64,000 nucleotides of DNA from Stappia sp. TSB10P1A. GTDB taxonomy: Bacteria; Pseudomonadota; Alphaproteobacteria; Rhizobiales; Stappiaceae. The notes beneath the pieces are model-generated. The model did not search any database and was not told the DNA's origin. It worked only from the letters and a program-made list of their open reading frames with translations. Shown here one piece after another: positions 52,990 to 61,299 of the stretch. The stretch lies in NCBI RefSeq assembly GCF_900185725.1, contig NZ_FYAU01000026.1, positions 1 to 64,000 of the forward strand. The letters are read 5' to 3'. Numbering within the stretch: the stretch's first letter is position 1; every line of letters starts with the position of its first letter. The position numbers and the translations under genes were made by a program.

Positions 52990-54069
52990 ATGACCGCCGA
53001 TGCGCCCTTCCAGCCGGAGACCCCCGCCCTCGTGCTGGACGAGGCGGTGGCGCTCGCCAACATCGCCCGCTTCCAGGCCCATTGCGACCGGCTCGGCCTC
53101 AAGAGCCGGCCGCATATCAAGACCCACAAGCTGCCGCGCTTCGCCAAGGCGCAGATCGCGGCCGGCGCGCGCGGCATCACCTGCCAGAAGATCGGCGAGG
53201 CGGAGGTGATGGCCGATGCCGGCATCGACGACATCCTCATCACCTTCAACATCCTGGGCGAGGCCAAGCTCCAGCGGCTGAAGGCGCTCGCCGGGCGCAT
53301 CGCCCGTCTTGCCGTCGTCGCCGACAGCGGGACGACGGTGGACGGTCTGGCCTCCGCCTTCGCGGATAGTGCGGCAACGCTGCATGTGATGGTGGAATGC
53401 GACACGGGCGCGGGACGCTGCGGCGTCCAGACGCCAGAGGAAGCGGTGGATCTCGCCGCCCGCATCAAGGCTGCGCCCGGCCTCGTCTTCGCCGGGCTGA
53501 TGACCTATCCGGCCCCCGGCAAGGCCGGCAATGTCGAGCGCTTCATGGGCGAGGCGCTCGGCCTGCTCGGCGAACGCGGCCTCGAATGCCCGGAAATCTC
53601 CAGCGGCGGCTCGCCCGACATGTGGCATGCGGGCGAGGCGGAGGGCGGGTCCCGCAACCTCGTCACCGAATACCGGGCCGGCACCTATATCTACAACGAC
53701 CGTTCGCTGGTCGAGCGCGGCGCCTGCACCCTCGACGACTGCGCCCTGACGGTGCATGCCACCGTCGTCAGCCGGCCGACGCCGACCCGCGCCGTGCTGG
53801 ATGCCGGCTCCAAGGCACTGTCCTCGGATCTGCTCGGCCTCACCGGACACGGCACCATCATCGGCCATCCGGATGCGCAGATCGCCGCGCTCAGCGAGGA
53901 GCATGCGGTGGTCGAGATCCCCGCCGGCAGCCTTGCCGTCGGCGACCGCGTCCGCATCGTGCCCAACCACTGCTGCGTGGTGACGAACCTGTTCGACCGC
54001 GCCTGGCTGCTGGCAGCCGATGGCGGCGTCGAGGAGATCGACATCGCCGCGCGCGGCCGCATGACCTGA
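52990..54069 (+). CDS. DSD1/D-threonine aldolase-family PLP enzyme
   Basis: 359 residues, fold type III alanine-racemase-like barrel. The N-terminal PLP lysine is in SRPHIKTHKLPRFAKAQ and the C-terminal metal motif is PNHCCVV. The spacing His-x-Cys matches metallo D-serine dehydratases, whereas D-threonine and D-3-hydroxyaspartate aldolases usually have His-x-Asp. It may therefore be a dehydratase that forms enamines, fitting the RidA gene in the same locus. The exact substrate is unknown. It converges on a GntR gene 18 bases downstream. Confidence 0.82.
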   Translation: MTADAPFQPETPALVLDEAVALANIARFQAHCDRLGLKSRPHIKTHKLPRFAKAQIAAGARGITCQKIGEAEVMADAGIDDILITFNILGEAKLQRLKALAGRIARLAVVADSGTTVDGLASAFADSAATLHVMVECDTGAGRCGVQTPEEAVDLAARIKAAPGLVFAGLMTYPAPGKAGNVERFMGEALGLLGERGLECPEISSGGSPDMWHAGEAEGGSRNLVTEYRAGTYIYNDRSLVERGACTLDDCALTVHATVVSRPTPTRAVLDAGSKALSSDLLGLTGHGTIIGHPDAQIAALSEEHAVVEIPAGSLAVGDRVRIVPNHCCVVTNLFDRAWLLAADGGVEEIDIAARGRMT

Positions 54070-54087
54070 CCGGCTGGCCCGGCGGCG

Positions 54088-54789
54088 TCACGCCTCGTCG
54101 GGATCGAAATAGGCGCCATGCGCTGCGCGAATGTCGTCGATGATGCCGGCGATCCGTCCCAGATGCGAGCGCATCCGCGCCACGGCCGCCACCTCGTCGC
54201 CGGCCCGCACCGCCTCCAGAATGGAGACGTGATCCTCCATCGCCAGCCTTGCGCCGTTCTCCAGCGACAGGTAGCGCACCCGGTCCATATGCGCCTTGTG
54301 GTCGCGGATCAGCGCCCAGACATGCCCCTGTCCGGCAATCTCGCAGATCCGGTTGTGGAAACTGTCGTCGAGCGCGTGGAAGCCGGCGCGATCATCCCGG
54401 TCCGCCGCCTTTTCCTGCTCGCCGATCAGGTCTTCCAACTCGCCGAAATGCTCGGGGCGGATATTGGCCATCGCCGCGCGCACGGTCTCGAGTTCCAGCG
54501 CGGTGCGGATGAAGCGGGCCCGGTGGACCGCCTCCACGGAGATCGGCGTCACCACCGTGGCGCGCTGCGGGCGGATCAGCAGGAAGCCCTGCTGCGACAG
54601 GCGGTAGAAGGCGTCGCGCACCGGCTGCCGGCTGACCCCCATCTGCTTGGCGACTTCCGCCTCCGACAGTTTGGTGCCGGGCAACAGGTCGAGCCCGACC
54701 ACCCGGTTGTAGAGTTCCGCGAAGACCAGATCGGTCACGGACGGCACGCGGGTCATGTCGAGCGTCCTGAGCTTGATCTGTTCCGTCAT
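54088..54789 (-). CDS. GntR-family regulator (FadR subfamily) of the hexuronate operon
   Basis: 233 residues. A winged helix-turn-helix (TDLVFAELYNRVVGLDLLPGTKLSEAEVAKQMGVSRQPVRDAFYRLSQQGFLLIRPQRATVVTPI) precedes an all-helical FCD domain (RFIRTALELETVRAAM, FHALDDSFHNRICEIAGQGHVW, RMRSHLGRI). FCD metal-ligand positions (Asp/His/His) seem present. The ATG at 54789 has GGGAGGGCAGGGG upstream. It is divergent from uxaC over 274 bases and probably represses the uronate genes with a uronate intermediate as inducer. Confidence 0.88.
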   Translation of the reverse strand: MTEQIKLRTLDMTRVPSVTDLVFAELYNRVVGLDLLPGTKLSEAEVAKQMGVSRQPVRDAFYRLSQQGFLLIRPQRATVVTPISVEAVHRARFIRTALELETVRAAMANIRPEHFGELEDLIGEQEKAADRDDRAGFHALDDSFHNRICEIAGQGHVWALIRDHKAHMDRVRYLSLENGARLAMEDHVSILEAVRAGDEVAAVARMRSHLGRIAGIIDDIRAAHGAYFDPDEA

Positions 54790-54978
54790 TCCCCTGCCCT
54801 CCCTGCGGCCGCCCTGTCCGCCTCCGGATGATCCGAAGCCGCATACGGAGCCGCCACGCTGCCGGACGTGTCGTCCGCGCCGGTTTTCCGGCATTTGCCG
54901 GGAGGCCCGTCCTAGCGACTGCCGCCCGGTTTGACAATTCGCTGCCGTCCTCGTTCGGCGGCGTTGACTCAACTTACA

Positions 54979-55002
54979 GACTAACATATTAGATTACTAG
55001 TC
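54979..55002. promoter_or_regulatory. AT-rich inverted repeat upstream of uxaC, GntR operator candidate
   Basis: GACTA (54979-54983) and TAGTC (54998-55002) flank an AT-rich core that itself contains CTAA-CATA-TTAG (54981-54992). It is the only AT-rich patch in the GntR-uxaC gap, 62-85 bases before uxaC. It is a candidate operator and promoter; the rest of the gap shows nothing clear. Confidence 0.45.
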
Positions 55003-55063
55003 AGTTCGCCAGCCCCAACAACGAGACGCGAGAACGCGACAGGGGCTGGCAGGGAGGATCGAA

Positions 55064-56470
55064 ATGGCGCTACTGGACGAGGACCGGCTGTTTCCGGTGG
55101 AGCCGCGCACGCGTGGCCTTGCCCGCGACATCTACCGGACCATCCGCGACCTGCCGATCGTCAGCCCGCATGGCCATACCGACCCGGCCTGGTTCGCGCT
55201 GAACGAGCCGTTCCCCGATCCGGCCGAGCTCTTCGTCGTGCCGGACCACTACGTCTTCCGCATGCTGGGTTCGCAAGGCATCCCGCTGACCGATCTCGGC
55301 GTGCCGAGGGTCGACGGCGGCGCCAGCGAGCGCGACCCGCGCCGCATCTGGAAACTGTTCGCCGACAACTTCCACCTGTTCCGCGGCGCGCCCTCCGCAC
55401 TCTGGCTGACCCATTCCTTCCAGGAGGTCTTCGGCATCGACGAGCCGCTCGGCCCTGAGACCGCGACGCGCATCTACGACCACATCGCCGACTGCCTTGC
55501 CCGGCCGCAGTTCCGGCCGCGCGCCCTCTACGATCGCTTCAACATCGAGGTCATCGCCACCACGGAATCCGCGCTGGATCCGCTGGAGCATCACCGCGCA
55601 ATCCGCGACAGCGGCTGGGGCGGCCGGGTCATCACCGCCTACCGGCCGGACGCGGTCACCGATCCAGAATTCGAGGGTTTTGCCGCAAACGTTGCCCGGC
55701 TCGGCGAGATCACCGGCGAGGAGACGACGACCTGGTCCGGCTACCTTGCCGCCCACCGGGCGCGCCGCGCCGTCTTCAAGGACCATGGCGCCACCGCCAC
55801 CGACCACGGCGTGCCCAGCGCCCGCACCGAGGACCTGTCGCCCACCGAGGCTGCCGCCCTCTTCGACAGGGCGCTGGCCGGGCGCTGCACGGCGGAGGAA
55901 GCCGACCGGTTCCGCGGCCACATGCTGACCGAGATGGCGCGCATGAGCCTCGACGACGGGCTGGTGATGCAGATCCATCCCGGCGCCTTCCGCAACCATT
56001 CCCCTGCCGTGATGGCCCGGCACGGCCGCGACAAGGGTTTCGACATCCCCACCCGCACCGACTATGTCCGCGCGCTCAAACCGCTGCTCGACGCAGTCGG
56101 CCACGAGCCCGGCCTCACCATCATCCTCTTCACGCTGGACGAGACGTCCTACGCACGCGAGCTGGCGCCGCTCGCCGGTGCCTATCCGGTGCTCCGTCTT
56201 GGCCCACCCTGGTGGTTCCACGACAGCGCGGAAGGCATGCGCCGGTTCCGCGAGATGGCGACGGAGACCGCCGGCTTCTACAACACCGTGGGGTTCAACG
56301 ACGACACCCGCGCCTTCTGTTCCATCCCCGCCCGCCACGACGTGGCGCGCCGGTCGGATGCGGCATTCCTCGCCACACTCGTCGCCACCGGGAGGCTCGG
56401 CGAAGGCGAGGCATATGAGGTCGCACGCGACCTCACCTACACTCTGGTCAAGGCCGCCTACAGGCTGTGA
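55064..56470 (+). CDS. uxaC: Glucuronate/galacturonate isomerase UxaC
   Basis: 468-residue uronate isomerase of the amidohydrolase superfamily. It starts [42 protein letters not shown] (metal His-x-His) and contains [52 protein letters not shown] and [12 protein letters not shown]. It converts glucuronate to fructuronate and galacturonate to tagaturonate. A GGGAGGATCGAA site precedes the ATG. First gene of a run of at least ten same-strand genes. Confidence 0.95.
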   Translation: MALLDEDRLFPVEPRTRGLARDIYRTIRDLPIVSPHGHTDPAWFALNEPFPDPAELFVVPDHYVFRMLGSQGIPLTDLGVPRVDGGASERDPRRIWKLFADNFHLFRGAPSALWLTHSFQEVFGIDEPLGPETATRIYDHIADCLARPQFRPRALYDRFNIEVIATTESALDPLEHHRAIRDSGWGGRVITAYRPDAVTDPEFEGFAANVARLGEITGEETTTWSGYLAAHRARRAVFKDHGATATDHGVPSARTEDLSPTEAAALFDRALAGRCTAEEADRFRGHMLTEMARMSLDDGLVMQIHPGAFRNHSPAVMARHGRDKGFDIPTRTDYVRALKPLLDAVGHEPGLTIILFTLDETSYARELAPLAGAYPVLRLGPPWWFHDSAEGMRRFREMATETAGFYNTVGFNDDTRAFCSIPARHDVARRSDAAFLATLVATGRLGEGEAYEVARDLTYTLVKAAYRL

Positions 56471-56501
56471 CCGGCGAAACTGCTCTAGGGAGGAACTGAA
56501 C

Positions 56502-57482
56502 ATGAAGCATTGGAAGACCATGACGGCAGCCTTCGGGCTGCTCGCCGCCTCGGCCATGACGGCGCAGGCGGCCAACATCGTCCTGCGGTCCTCGGACACC
56601 CATCCGGACGGCTACCCGACCGTCGAGGCGGTCAAGTATCTGGGCGAGCTCGTCAAGGAGCGCTCCAACGGCCGCATCGAGATCGAGGTGTTCCACTCGG
56701 CCCAGCTCGGCCAGGAGAAGGACACGATCGAACAGACCCAGTTCGGCGTGATCGACATGAACCGCGTCTCGCTCGGGCCGTTCAACAACATCATCGAGGA
56801 GACCCAGGTTCCCTCGCTGCCCTATATCTTCCGCTCCGTCGAGCACATGCACAAGGTGATGGACGGCGAGATCGGCCAGGAAATCCTCGAGGCCTTCTCC
56901 GCCCATGACCTCGTCGGCCTCGCCTTCTACGACGCCGGCTCGCGTTCGTTCTACAACCGCCAGAAGCCGGTCGAGACCATGGCCGACCTGTCGGGCATGA
57001 AGTTCCGCGTCATGCAGTCGGATCTCTTCGTCGACATGGTCAACGCGCTCGGCGCCAACGCGACGCCGATGCCCTATGGCGAGGTCTATTCCTCGATCCA
57101 GACCGGCGTCATCGACGGGGCCGAAAACAACTGGCCGTCCTTCGAAAGCTCCGGCCACTACGAGGTTGCCGGCCACTTCACGCTCGATGAACACCTGATC
57201 GTCCCGGAAGTGCTGGTCATGTCGAAGAAGAGCTGGGACAAGCTCTCGGCCGAGGACCAGGAGATCATCCGCCAGGCGGCCAAGGACTCCGTCCCGCACA
57301 TGCGCAAGCTCTGGGCCGAGCGCGAGGCGGCCTCGGAAGCCAAAATCCGCGAGGCCGGCGTCCAGATCGTCAGCGAGATCGACAAGACGCCGTTCATCGA
57401 GGCGATGAAGCCGGTCTACGAGAAATACGTGACCTCCGACAAGCTGAAGGACCTCGTCGCCCGCATTCAGGCGACCGAGTGA
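56502..57482 (+). CDS. TRAP transporter solute-binding protein DctP-type
   Basis: 326 residues. A Sec signal ([22 protein letters not shown]) is followed by the DctP fold ([105 protein letters not shown]). The conserved Arg in KFRVM binds the ligand carboxylate. The setting between uxaC and kdu genes suggests a hexuronate or unsaturated uronate ligand. Confidence 0.92.
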   Translation: MKHWKTMTAAFGLLAASAMTAQAANIVLRSSDTHPDGYPTVEAVKYLGELVKERSNGRIEIEVFHSAQLGQEKDTIEQTQFGVIDMNRVSLGPFNNIIEETQVPSLPYIFRSVEHMHKVMDGEIGQEILEAFSAHDLVGLAFYDAGSRSFYNRQKPVETMADLSGMKFRVMQSDLFVDMVNALGANATPMPYGEVYSSIQTGVIDGAENNWPSFESSGHYEVAGHFTLDEHLIVPEVLVMSKKSWDKLSAEDQEIIRQAAKDSVPHMRKLWAEREAASEAKIREAGVQIVSEIDKTPFIEAMKPVYEKYVTSDKLKDLVARIQATE

Positions 57483-57500
57483 TCCCGACGTGACTTCGAA

Positions 57501-57534
57501 CCCGCGGCGGCCGGTCCGCCGCGGGCTTCTTCTT
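57501..57534 (+). terminator. Attenuator-like hairpin between dctP and dctQ
   Basis: CCCGCGGCGG (57501-57510) pairs with CCGCCGCGGG (57516-57525) over 10 perfect base pairs with a 5-base loop, followed by the pyrimidine-rich CTTCTTCTT. It could act as a partial terminator giving more binding protein than permease. Confidence 0.6.
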
Positions 57535-57550
57535 GCCGGGAGGACGCATC

Positions 57551-58072
57551 TTGCAAGGGACAATGCGCGCCGTCGCGCGGATCACGGGCATCATCGGCCG
57601 CATCGCCCTGTGGCTGTCGGCAACGGGCCTGGTGCTGATGACCGCTTTCATTTCGGTCCAGGTGTTCTACCGCTATGTGCTGAACGACAGCCAGTCCTGG
57701 ACGGAGCCCGCCTCGGTCATGCTGATGGGCTGGTTCATCTTCCTGGGCGCTGCCGTCGGCATCCGCGAAGGCTACCACCTGTCCTTCGACGTGCTGCTCT
57801 ACGTGCTGCCGCTGAAGGTCAAACTGGCGCTGCACTCCGTCTCCGACGCGGTCGTCATCGCCTTCGGCGCCGGCATGGTCTGGTACGGCGCCGAGCTTGC
57901 CGCCAAGACCTCCGGCAACAAGCTGCCCTCGCTCGGCATCTCCGGCGCCTATGACTTCCTGCCCCTCGTCGCCGGCGGCGTTCTCATCGTCCTGTTCTCG
58001 CTGGAGCGGCTCGCCCGCCGCGCCGCAGGCCTGCCGACCGCGCGCTTCGGCGAAACCGAACTGGAGGATTGA
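57551..58072 (+). CDS. TRAP transporter small permease DctQ-type
   Basis: 173 residues with four hydrophobic helices (IALWLSATGLVLMTAFISVQVFYRYV; ASVMLMGWFIFLGAAVGI; AVVIAFGAGMVWYG; FLPLVAGGVLIVLFSLERL) and the DctQ motif SWTEPASVMLMGWFIFLGAAVGIREGYHLSFDVL. The TTG at 57551 is preferred because GGGAGG lies 7 bases upstream; an ATG at 57563 is the alternative. It is followed by DctM after 3 bases. Confidence 0.9.
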   Translation: MQGTMRAVARITGIIGRIALWLSATGLVLMTAFISVQVFYRYVLNDSQSWTEPASVMLMGWFIFLGAAVGIREGYHLSFDVLLYVLPLKVKLALHSVSDAVVIAFGAGMVWYGAELAAKTSGNKLPSLGISGAYDFLPLVAGGVLIVLFSLERLARRAAGLPTARFGETELED

Positions 58073-58075
58073 CCG

Positions 58076-59356
58076 ATGGAACTGTTGATCCTCTTCGGCA
58101 CCTTTACCACCCTGCTGCTGATCGGCACGCCCGTCGCCTTCTGCCTCGGCGTCTCGTCCTTCGCCACCATCGTCTATCTCGGCCTGCCGCCGGTCGTGGT
58201 GTTCCAGCGCCTGAACTCCGGCGTCTCCGTCTTCGCGCTGATGGCGATCCCGTTCTTCATCTATGCCGGCGAGTTGATGGTGCGCGGCGACATTGCCCGC
58301 CGGCTCGTCGCGCTTGCCGGTGCGCTGGTCGGCCATATGCGCGGCGGCCTCGGCCAGGTCAACATCACCGCCTCCGTGCTGTTCGGCGGCATTTCCGGCT
58401 CGGCCGCGGCCGATGCCTCGGCGATCGGCGGCCTGATGATCCCGCAGATGAAGGCGCGCGGCTATGACGTCGCCTACGGCGTCAACGTCACCGTCGTCTC
58501 CTCGATCATCGCCCTGATGCTGCCGCCCTCGCACAACATGATCATCTATTCGATCTCTGCCGGCGGGCGCATCTCCATCGCCGACCTGTTCACCGCCGGC
58601 ATCCTGCCCGGCCTGCTGCTGGCGCTGGCGCTGATGTTCGCCGCCTGGTACGTCGCCCGGAAGCGCAACTATCCCATCGATCCGTTCCAGGGCTGGGCCA
58701 TGGTCGGCTACCTCCTGATCAACGCGATCCCGGGCATCCTGCTGATCGCCATCATCTTCGGCGGCGTGCGCTCCGGCATCTTCACGGCCTCGGAGAGCTC
58801 GTGCATCGCCGTGGTCTATGCCCTGTTCATCACCGCCATCGCCTACCGCACCATGAGCTGGCAGACCTTCGTGCTGGCGACCACCGCCGCGGTGCGTACC
58901 ACCGCCATGGTGCTGTTGGTGATCGGCTGCGCCGCCTCCTTCGGCTGGCTGCTCGCCTATCTGCGGGTACCGACGACCCTCGTCGCCGTCATGCAGGACA
59001 TCTCCCAGAACCCGCTTCTCGTCCTGCTCCTGATCAACATCATCCTGCTGATCCTCGGCACCTTCATGGACATGTCGCCGCTGATCGTCATCACCACGCC
59101 GATCTTCCTGCCCGTTGCCCAGGCTTTCGGCGTCGATCCGGTCCATTTCGGCGTCATCCTGATCCTCAATCTCGGCATCGGCCTGTGCACCCCGCCGGTC
59201 GGCGCCGTGCTCTTCGTCGGCTGCGCCGTCGGGAGGATCACCGTCTGGGAGGCGGTGCGGTCGATCTGGCCCTTCTACTTCGCCGCCGTCGGAACCCTGC
59301 TGCTCGTCACCTATGTACCGGCCCTGTCGCTCTGGCTGCCCTCGCTGTTCCACTGA
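58076..59356 (+). CDS. TRAP transporter large permease DctM-type
   Basis: 426-residue polytopic protein with about 12 helices and DctM motifs GELMVRGDIARRLVALAGALVGHMRGGLGQVNITASVLFGGISGSAAADASAIGGLMIPQMKARGYD, MLPPSHNMIIYSISAGGRISIADLFTAGILPGLLL and the C-terminal FGVILILNLGIGLCTPPVGAVLFVGC. It drives solute uptake with an ion gradient together with DctP and DctQ. Confidence 0.94.
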   Translation: MELLILFGTFTTLLLIGTPVAFCLGVSSFATIVYLGLPPVVVFQRLNSGVSVFALMAIPFFIYAGELMVRGDIARRLVALAGALVGHMRGGLGQVNITASVLFGGISGSAAADASAIGGLMIPQMKARGYDVAYGVNVTVVSSIIALMLPPSHNMIIYSISAGGRISIADLFTAGILPGLLLALALMFAAWYVARKRNYPIDPFQGWAMVGYLLINAIPGILLIAIIFGGVRSGIFTASESSCIAVVYALFITAIAYRTMSWQTFVLATTAAVRTTAMVLLVIGCAASFGWLLAYLRVPTTLVAVMQDISQNPLLVLLLINIILLILGTFMDMSPLIVITTPIFLPVAQAFGVDPVHFGVILILNLGIGLCTPPVGAVLFVGCAVGRITVWEAVRSIWPFYFAAVGTLLLVTYVPALSLWLPSLFH

Positions 59357-59374
59357 TCCGAACGGAGCCCGCCC

Positions 59375-59704
59375 ATGTCACCCCCCATGTCGCCCCTTGC
59401 CGCCTTTCCAGAAGTTGCGACCGGACCGGGGATAACCCGCCGCGTCGTCGCCGACAGTCCGCAGATGATGGTCGTCGCCTTCACCTTTGAGGCCGGCGCA
59501 GAAGGCGCGCTGCACAGCCATCCGCATATCCAGTCGACCTATGTGGAAAGCGGCCGCTTCGTCTTCACGCTTGACGGCGAGGAGTTCGAGGTCGGCCCCG
59601 GGGACAGCTTCATCATTCCCTCCAACGCGGTGCACGGCTGCCGCTGCCTCGAGGCAGGGCGCCTGATCGACGGCTTCACGCCCCGCCGCGACGACTTCCT
59701 CTGA
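59375..59704 (+). CDS. kdgF: Cupin, KdgF-like unsaturated uronate-processing protein
   Basis: 109-residue single-domain cupin. Metal ligands appear in ALHSHPHIQSTYVESGRF and the second motif PGDSFIIPSNAVHGCRCLEAGRLIDGFTPRRDDFL. This wording is close to KdgF, which speeds linearisation of 4,5-unsaturated uronates to 5-keto-4-deoxyuronate. Its place directly before kduI, which uses that product, supports the call. It lies 18 bases after dctM. Confidence 0.8.
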   Translation: MSPPMSPLAAFPEVATGPGITRRVVADSPQMMVVAFTFEAGAEGALHSHPHIQSTYVESGRFVFTLDGEEFEVGPGDSFIIPSNAVHGCRCLEAGRLIDGFTPRRDDFL

Positions 59705-59734
59705 TCCCGAACATCCCCCTTTGAAGGAGCCGCC

Positions 59735-60559
59735 ATGCTGAGCGTCGAGACTCGCCACGCCGTCCACCAGGACCATGCCAGGGGCATGGACACGGACGAG
59801 CTGCGCCGCCACTTCCATGCCGGGAGCCTCTTCCGCAACGGCGAGATCCGCCTCGTCTACACCCATTACGACCGCTTCGTGCTGGGCGGCGCGGTGCCGG
59901 GCGCCGGCAAGCTCACCCTCGACAAGGTCGAGGAAACCCGCACCGCCACCTTCCTGGAGCGGCGCGAGATGGCCGTCGTCAATATCGGCGCGACCGGCGA
60001 GGTCTCGACGGATGGCGGAAGCTGGACGCTGGAGCGCGGCGACGTGCTCTATCTCGGCATGGGCGCCGGCCCCGTCACCTTCTCCGGCGGCGGGCGCTTC
60101 TACATCACCTCCGCCCCGGCCCACCGCTCCCTGCCCGCGCGGCTGATCCGCCTGTCGGAGGCGAACAGCCTGAAGCTCGGCGCCACAGAGACCTCCAACA
60201 AGCGCACCATCAACCAGTTCGTCCATCCGCTGGTGATGGAAAGCTGCCAGCTCGTGCTCGGCTACACCACGCTGGAGGACGGCTCGGTCTGGAACACCAT
60301 GCCCGCTCACGTCCACGACCGACGGATGGAGGCCTATCTCTACTTCGACATGACCGAGGATCAGCGCGTCCTGCACCTGATGGGCGAGCCGCAGCAGACC
60401 CGCCATCTCATCGTCGCCAACGAGGAAGCCGCGATCTCGCCGCCCTGGTCGATCCATTCGGGCGCCGGCACCGGCAGCTACACGTTCATCTGGGCGATGG
60501 CCGGGGACAATGTCGACTACACCGACATGGATTTCGTCAGCATGGCGGAGATGAAATGA
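59735..60559 (+). CDS. kduI: 5-dehydro-4-deoxy-D-glucuronate isomerase KduI
   Basis: 274-residue cupin-type isomerase. Family motifs include GAVPGAGKLTLDKVEETRTATFLERREMAVVNIG, LELG-like YLGMGAGPVTFSGGGRFYITSAPAH, NTMPAHVHDRRMEAYLYFDM (metal His-x-His and Glu) and ISPPWSIHSGAGTGSYTFIWAMAGDN. It converts 5-keto-4-deoxyuronate to 2,5-diketo-3-deoxygluconate. It overlaps kduD by 4 bases. Confidence 0.95.
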   Translation: MLSVETRHAVHQDHARGMDTDELRRHFHAGSLFRNGEIRLVYTHYDRFVLGGAVPGAGKLTLDKVEETRTATFLERREMAVVNIGATGEVSTDGGSWTLERGDVLYLGMGAGPVTFSGGGRFYITSAPAHRSLPARLIRLSEANSLKLGATETSNKRTINQFVHPLVMESCQLVLGYTTLEDGSVWNTMPAHVHDRRMEAYLYFDMTEDQRVLHLMGEPQQTRHLIVANEEAAISPPWSIHSGAGTGSYTFIWAMAGDNVDYTDMDFVSMAEMK

Positions 60560-61299
60560 GCCCCTCCTTCTCGCTCGCCGGCCGCAAGGCGCTGGTGACC
60601 GGCGCCAATACCGGCATCGGCCAGGCCATCGCGCTCGCGCTGGCGGCAGCCGGCGCCGAAGTGACCTGCGCCGGCCGCCGCTCCTGCCTTGAGACCGTCG
60701 CCATCATCGAGGCCGCCGGTGGAAAAGCCTTCTCGCTTACCCTTGATCTCGCCGACCCGATGGCGGCGCGCGACGTCTTCGCCGGCACGGGGCATTCGAT
60801 CCTCGTCAACAATGCCGGCATCATCCGCCGCGGCGACAGCGCCGACTTCACGGAAGCTGACTGGGACGCGGTTATGGACGTCAATCTCAAGGCGCTGTTC
60901 TTCACCACCCAGGCCTTCGCCCGCGAGTTGCTGGCGCGCGGCGACGGCGGCGCGGTCGTCAACATCGCCTCCATGCTGTCCTTCCAGGGCGGCATCCGCG
61001 TGCCGTCCTACACCGCCGCCAAGCACGGGGTTGCGGGGATAACCAAGATCCTCGCCAACGAATGGGCAGCCAAGGGCATCAACGTCAACGCCATCGCGCC
61101 CGGCTATATCGCCACCAACAACACCAAGGCGCTGCGCGACGATCCGGACCGCTCCGCCGCGATCCTCGACCGTATCCCGGCCGGCCATTGGGGCGCGCCC
61201 GAGGACATCGCCGGCACCGCCGTCTTTCTCTGCTCCCCGGCCGCCCGCTACGTGCACGGCGCGGTGATCCCTGTCGATGGAGGCTGGCTTGCCCGCTGA
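60556..61299 (+). CDS. kduD: 2-dehydro-3-deoxy-D-gluconate 5-dehydrogenase KduD
   Basis: 247-residue short-chain dehydrogenase with cofactor motif TGANTGIGQAIALALAAAG, NNAGIIRRGDSADF, catalytic Ser region NIASMLSFQGG, and Tyr-Lys in YTAAKHGVAG. NNAGIIRR and GYIATNNTKALRDDPDR are typical of KduD. It reduces 2,5-diketo-3-deoxygluconate to 2-keto-3-deoxygluconate. Overlaps kduI and the following uxuB gene, so translation is coupled. Confidence 0.93.
   Translation: MSPSFSLAGRKALVTGANTGIGQAIALALAAAGAEVTCAGRRSCLETVAIIEAAGGKAFSLTLDLADPMAARDVFAGTGHSILVNNAGIIRRGDSADFTEADWDAVMDVNLKALFFTTQAFARELLARGDGGAVVNIASMLSFQGGIRVPSYTAAKHGVAGITKILANEWAAKGINVNAIAPGYIATNNTKALRDDPDRSAAILDRIPAGHWGAPEDIAGTAVFLCSPAARYVHGAVIPVDGGWLAR

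Noticed and set aside
57467-59353. 628-codon minus-strand frame, Asp/Gln/His-rich, opposite the TRAP permeases
   Set aside because: The low-complexity composition is what antisense of hydrophobic membrane codons gives; DctQ and DctM on the plus strand are unambiguous.
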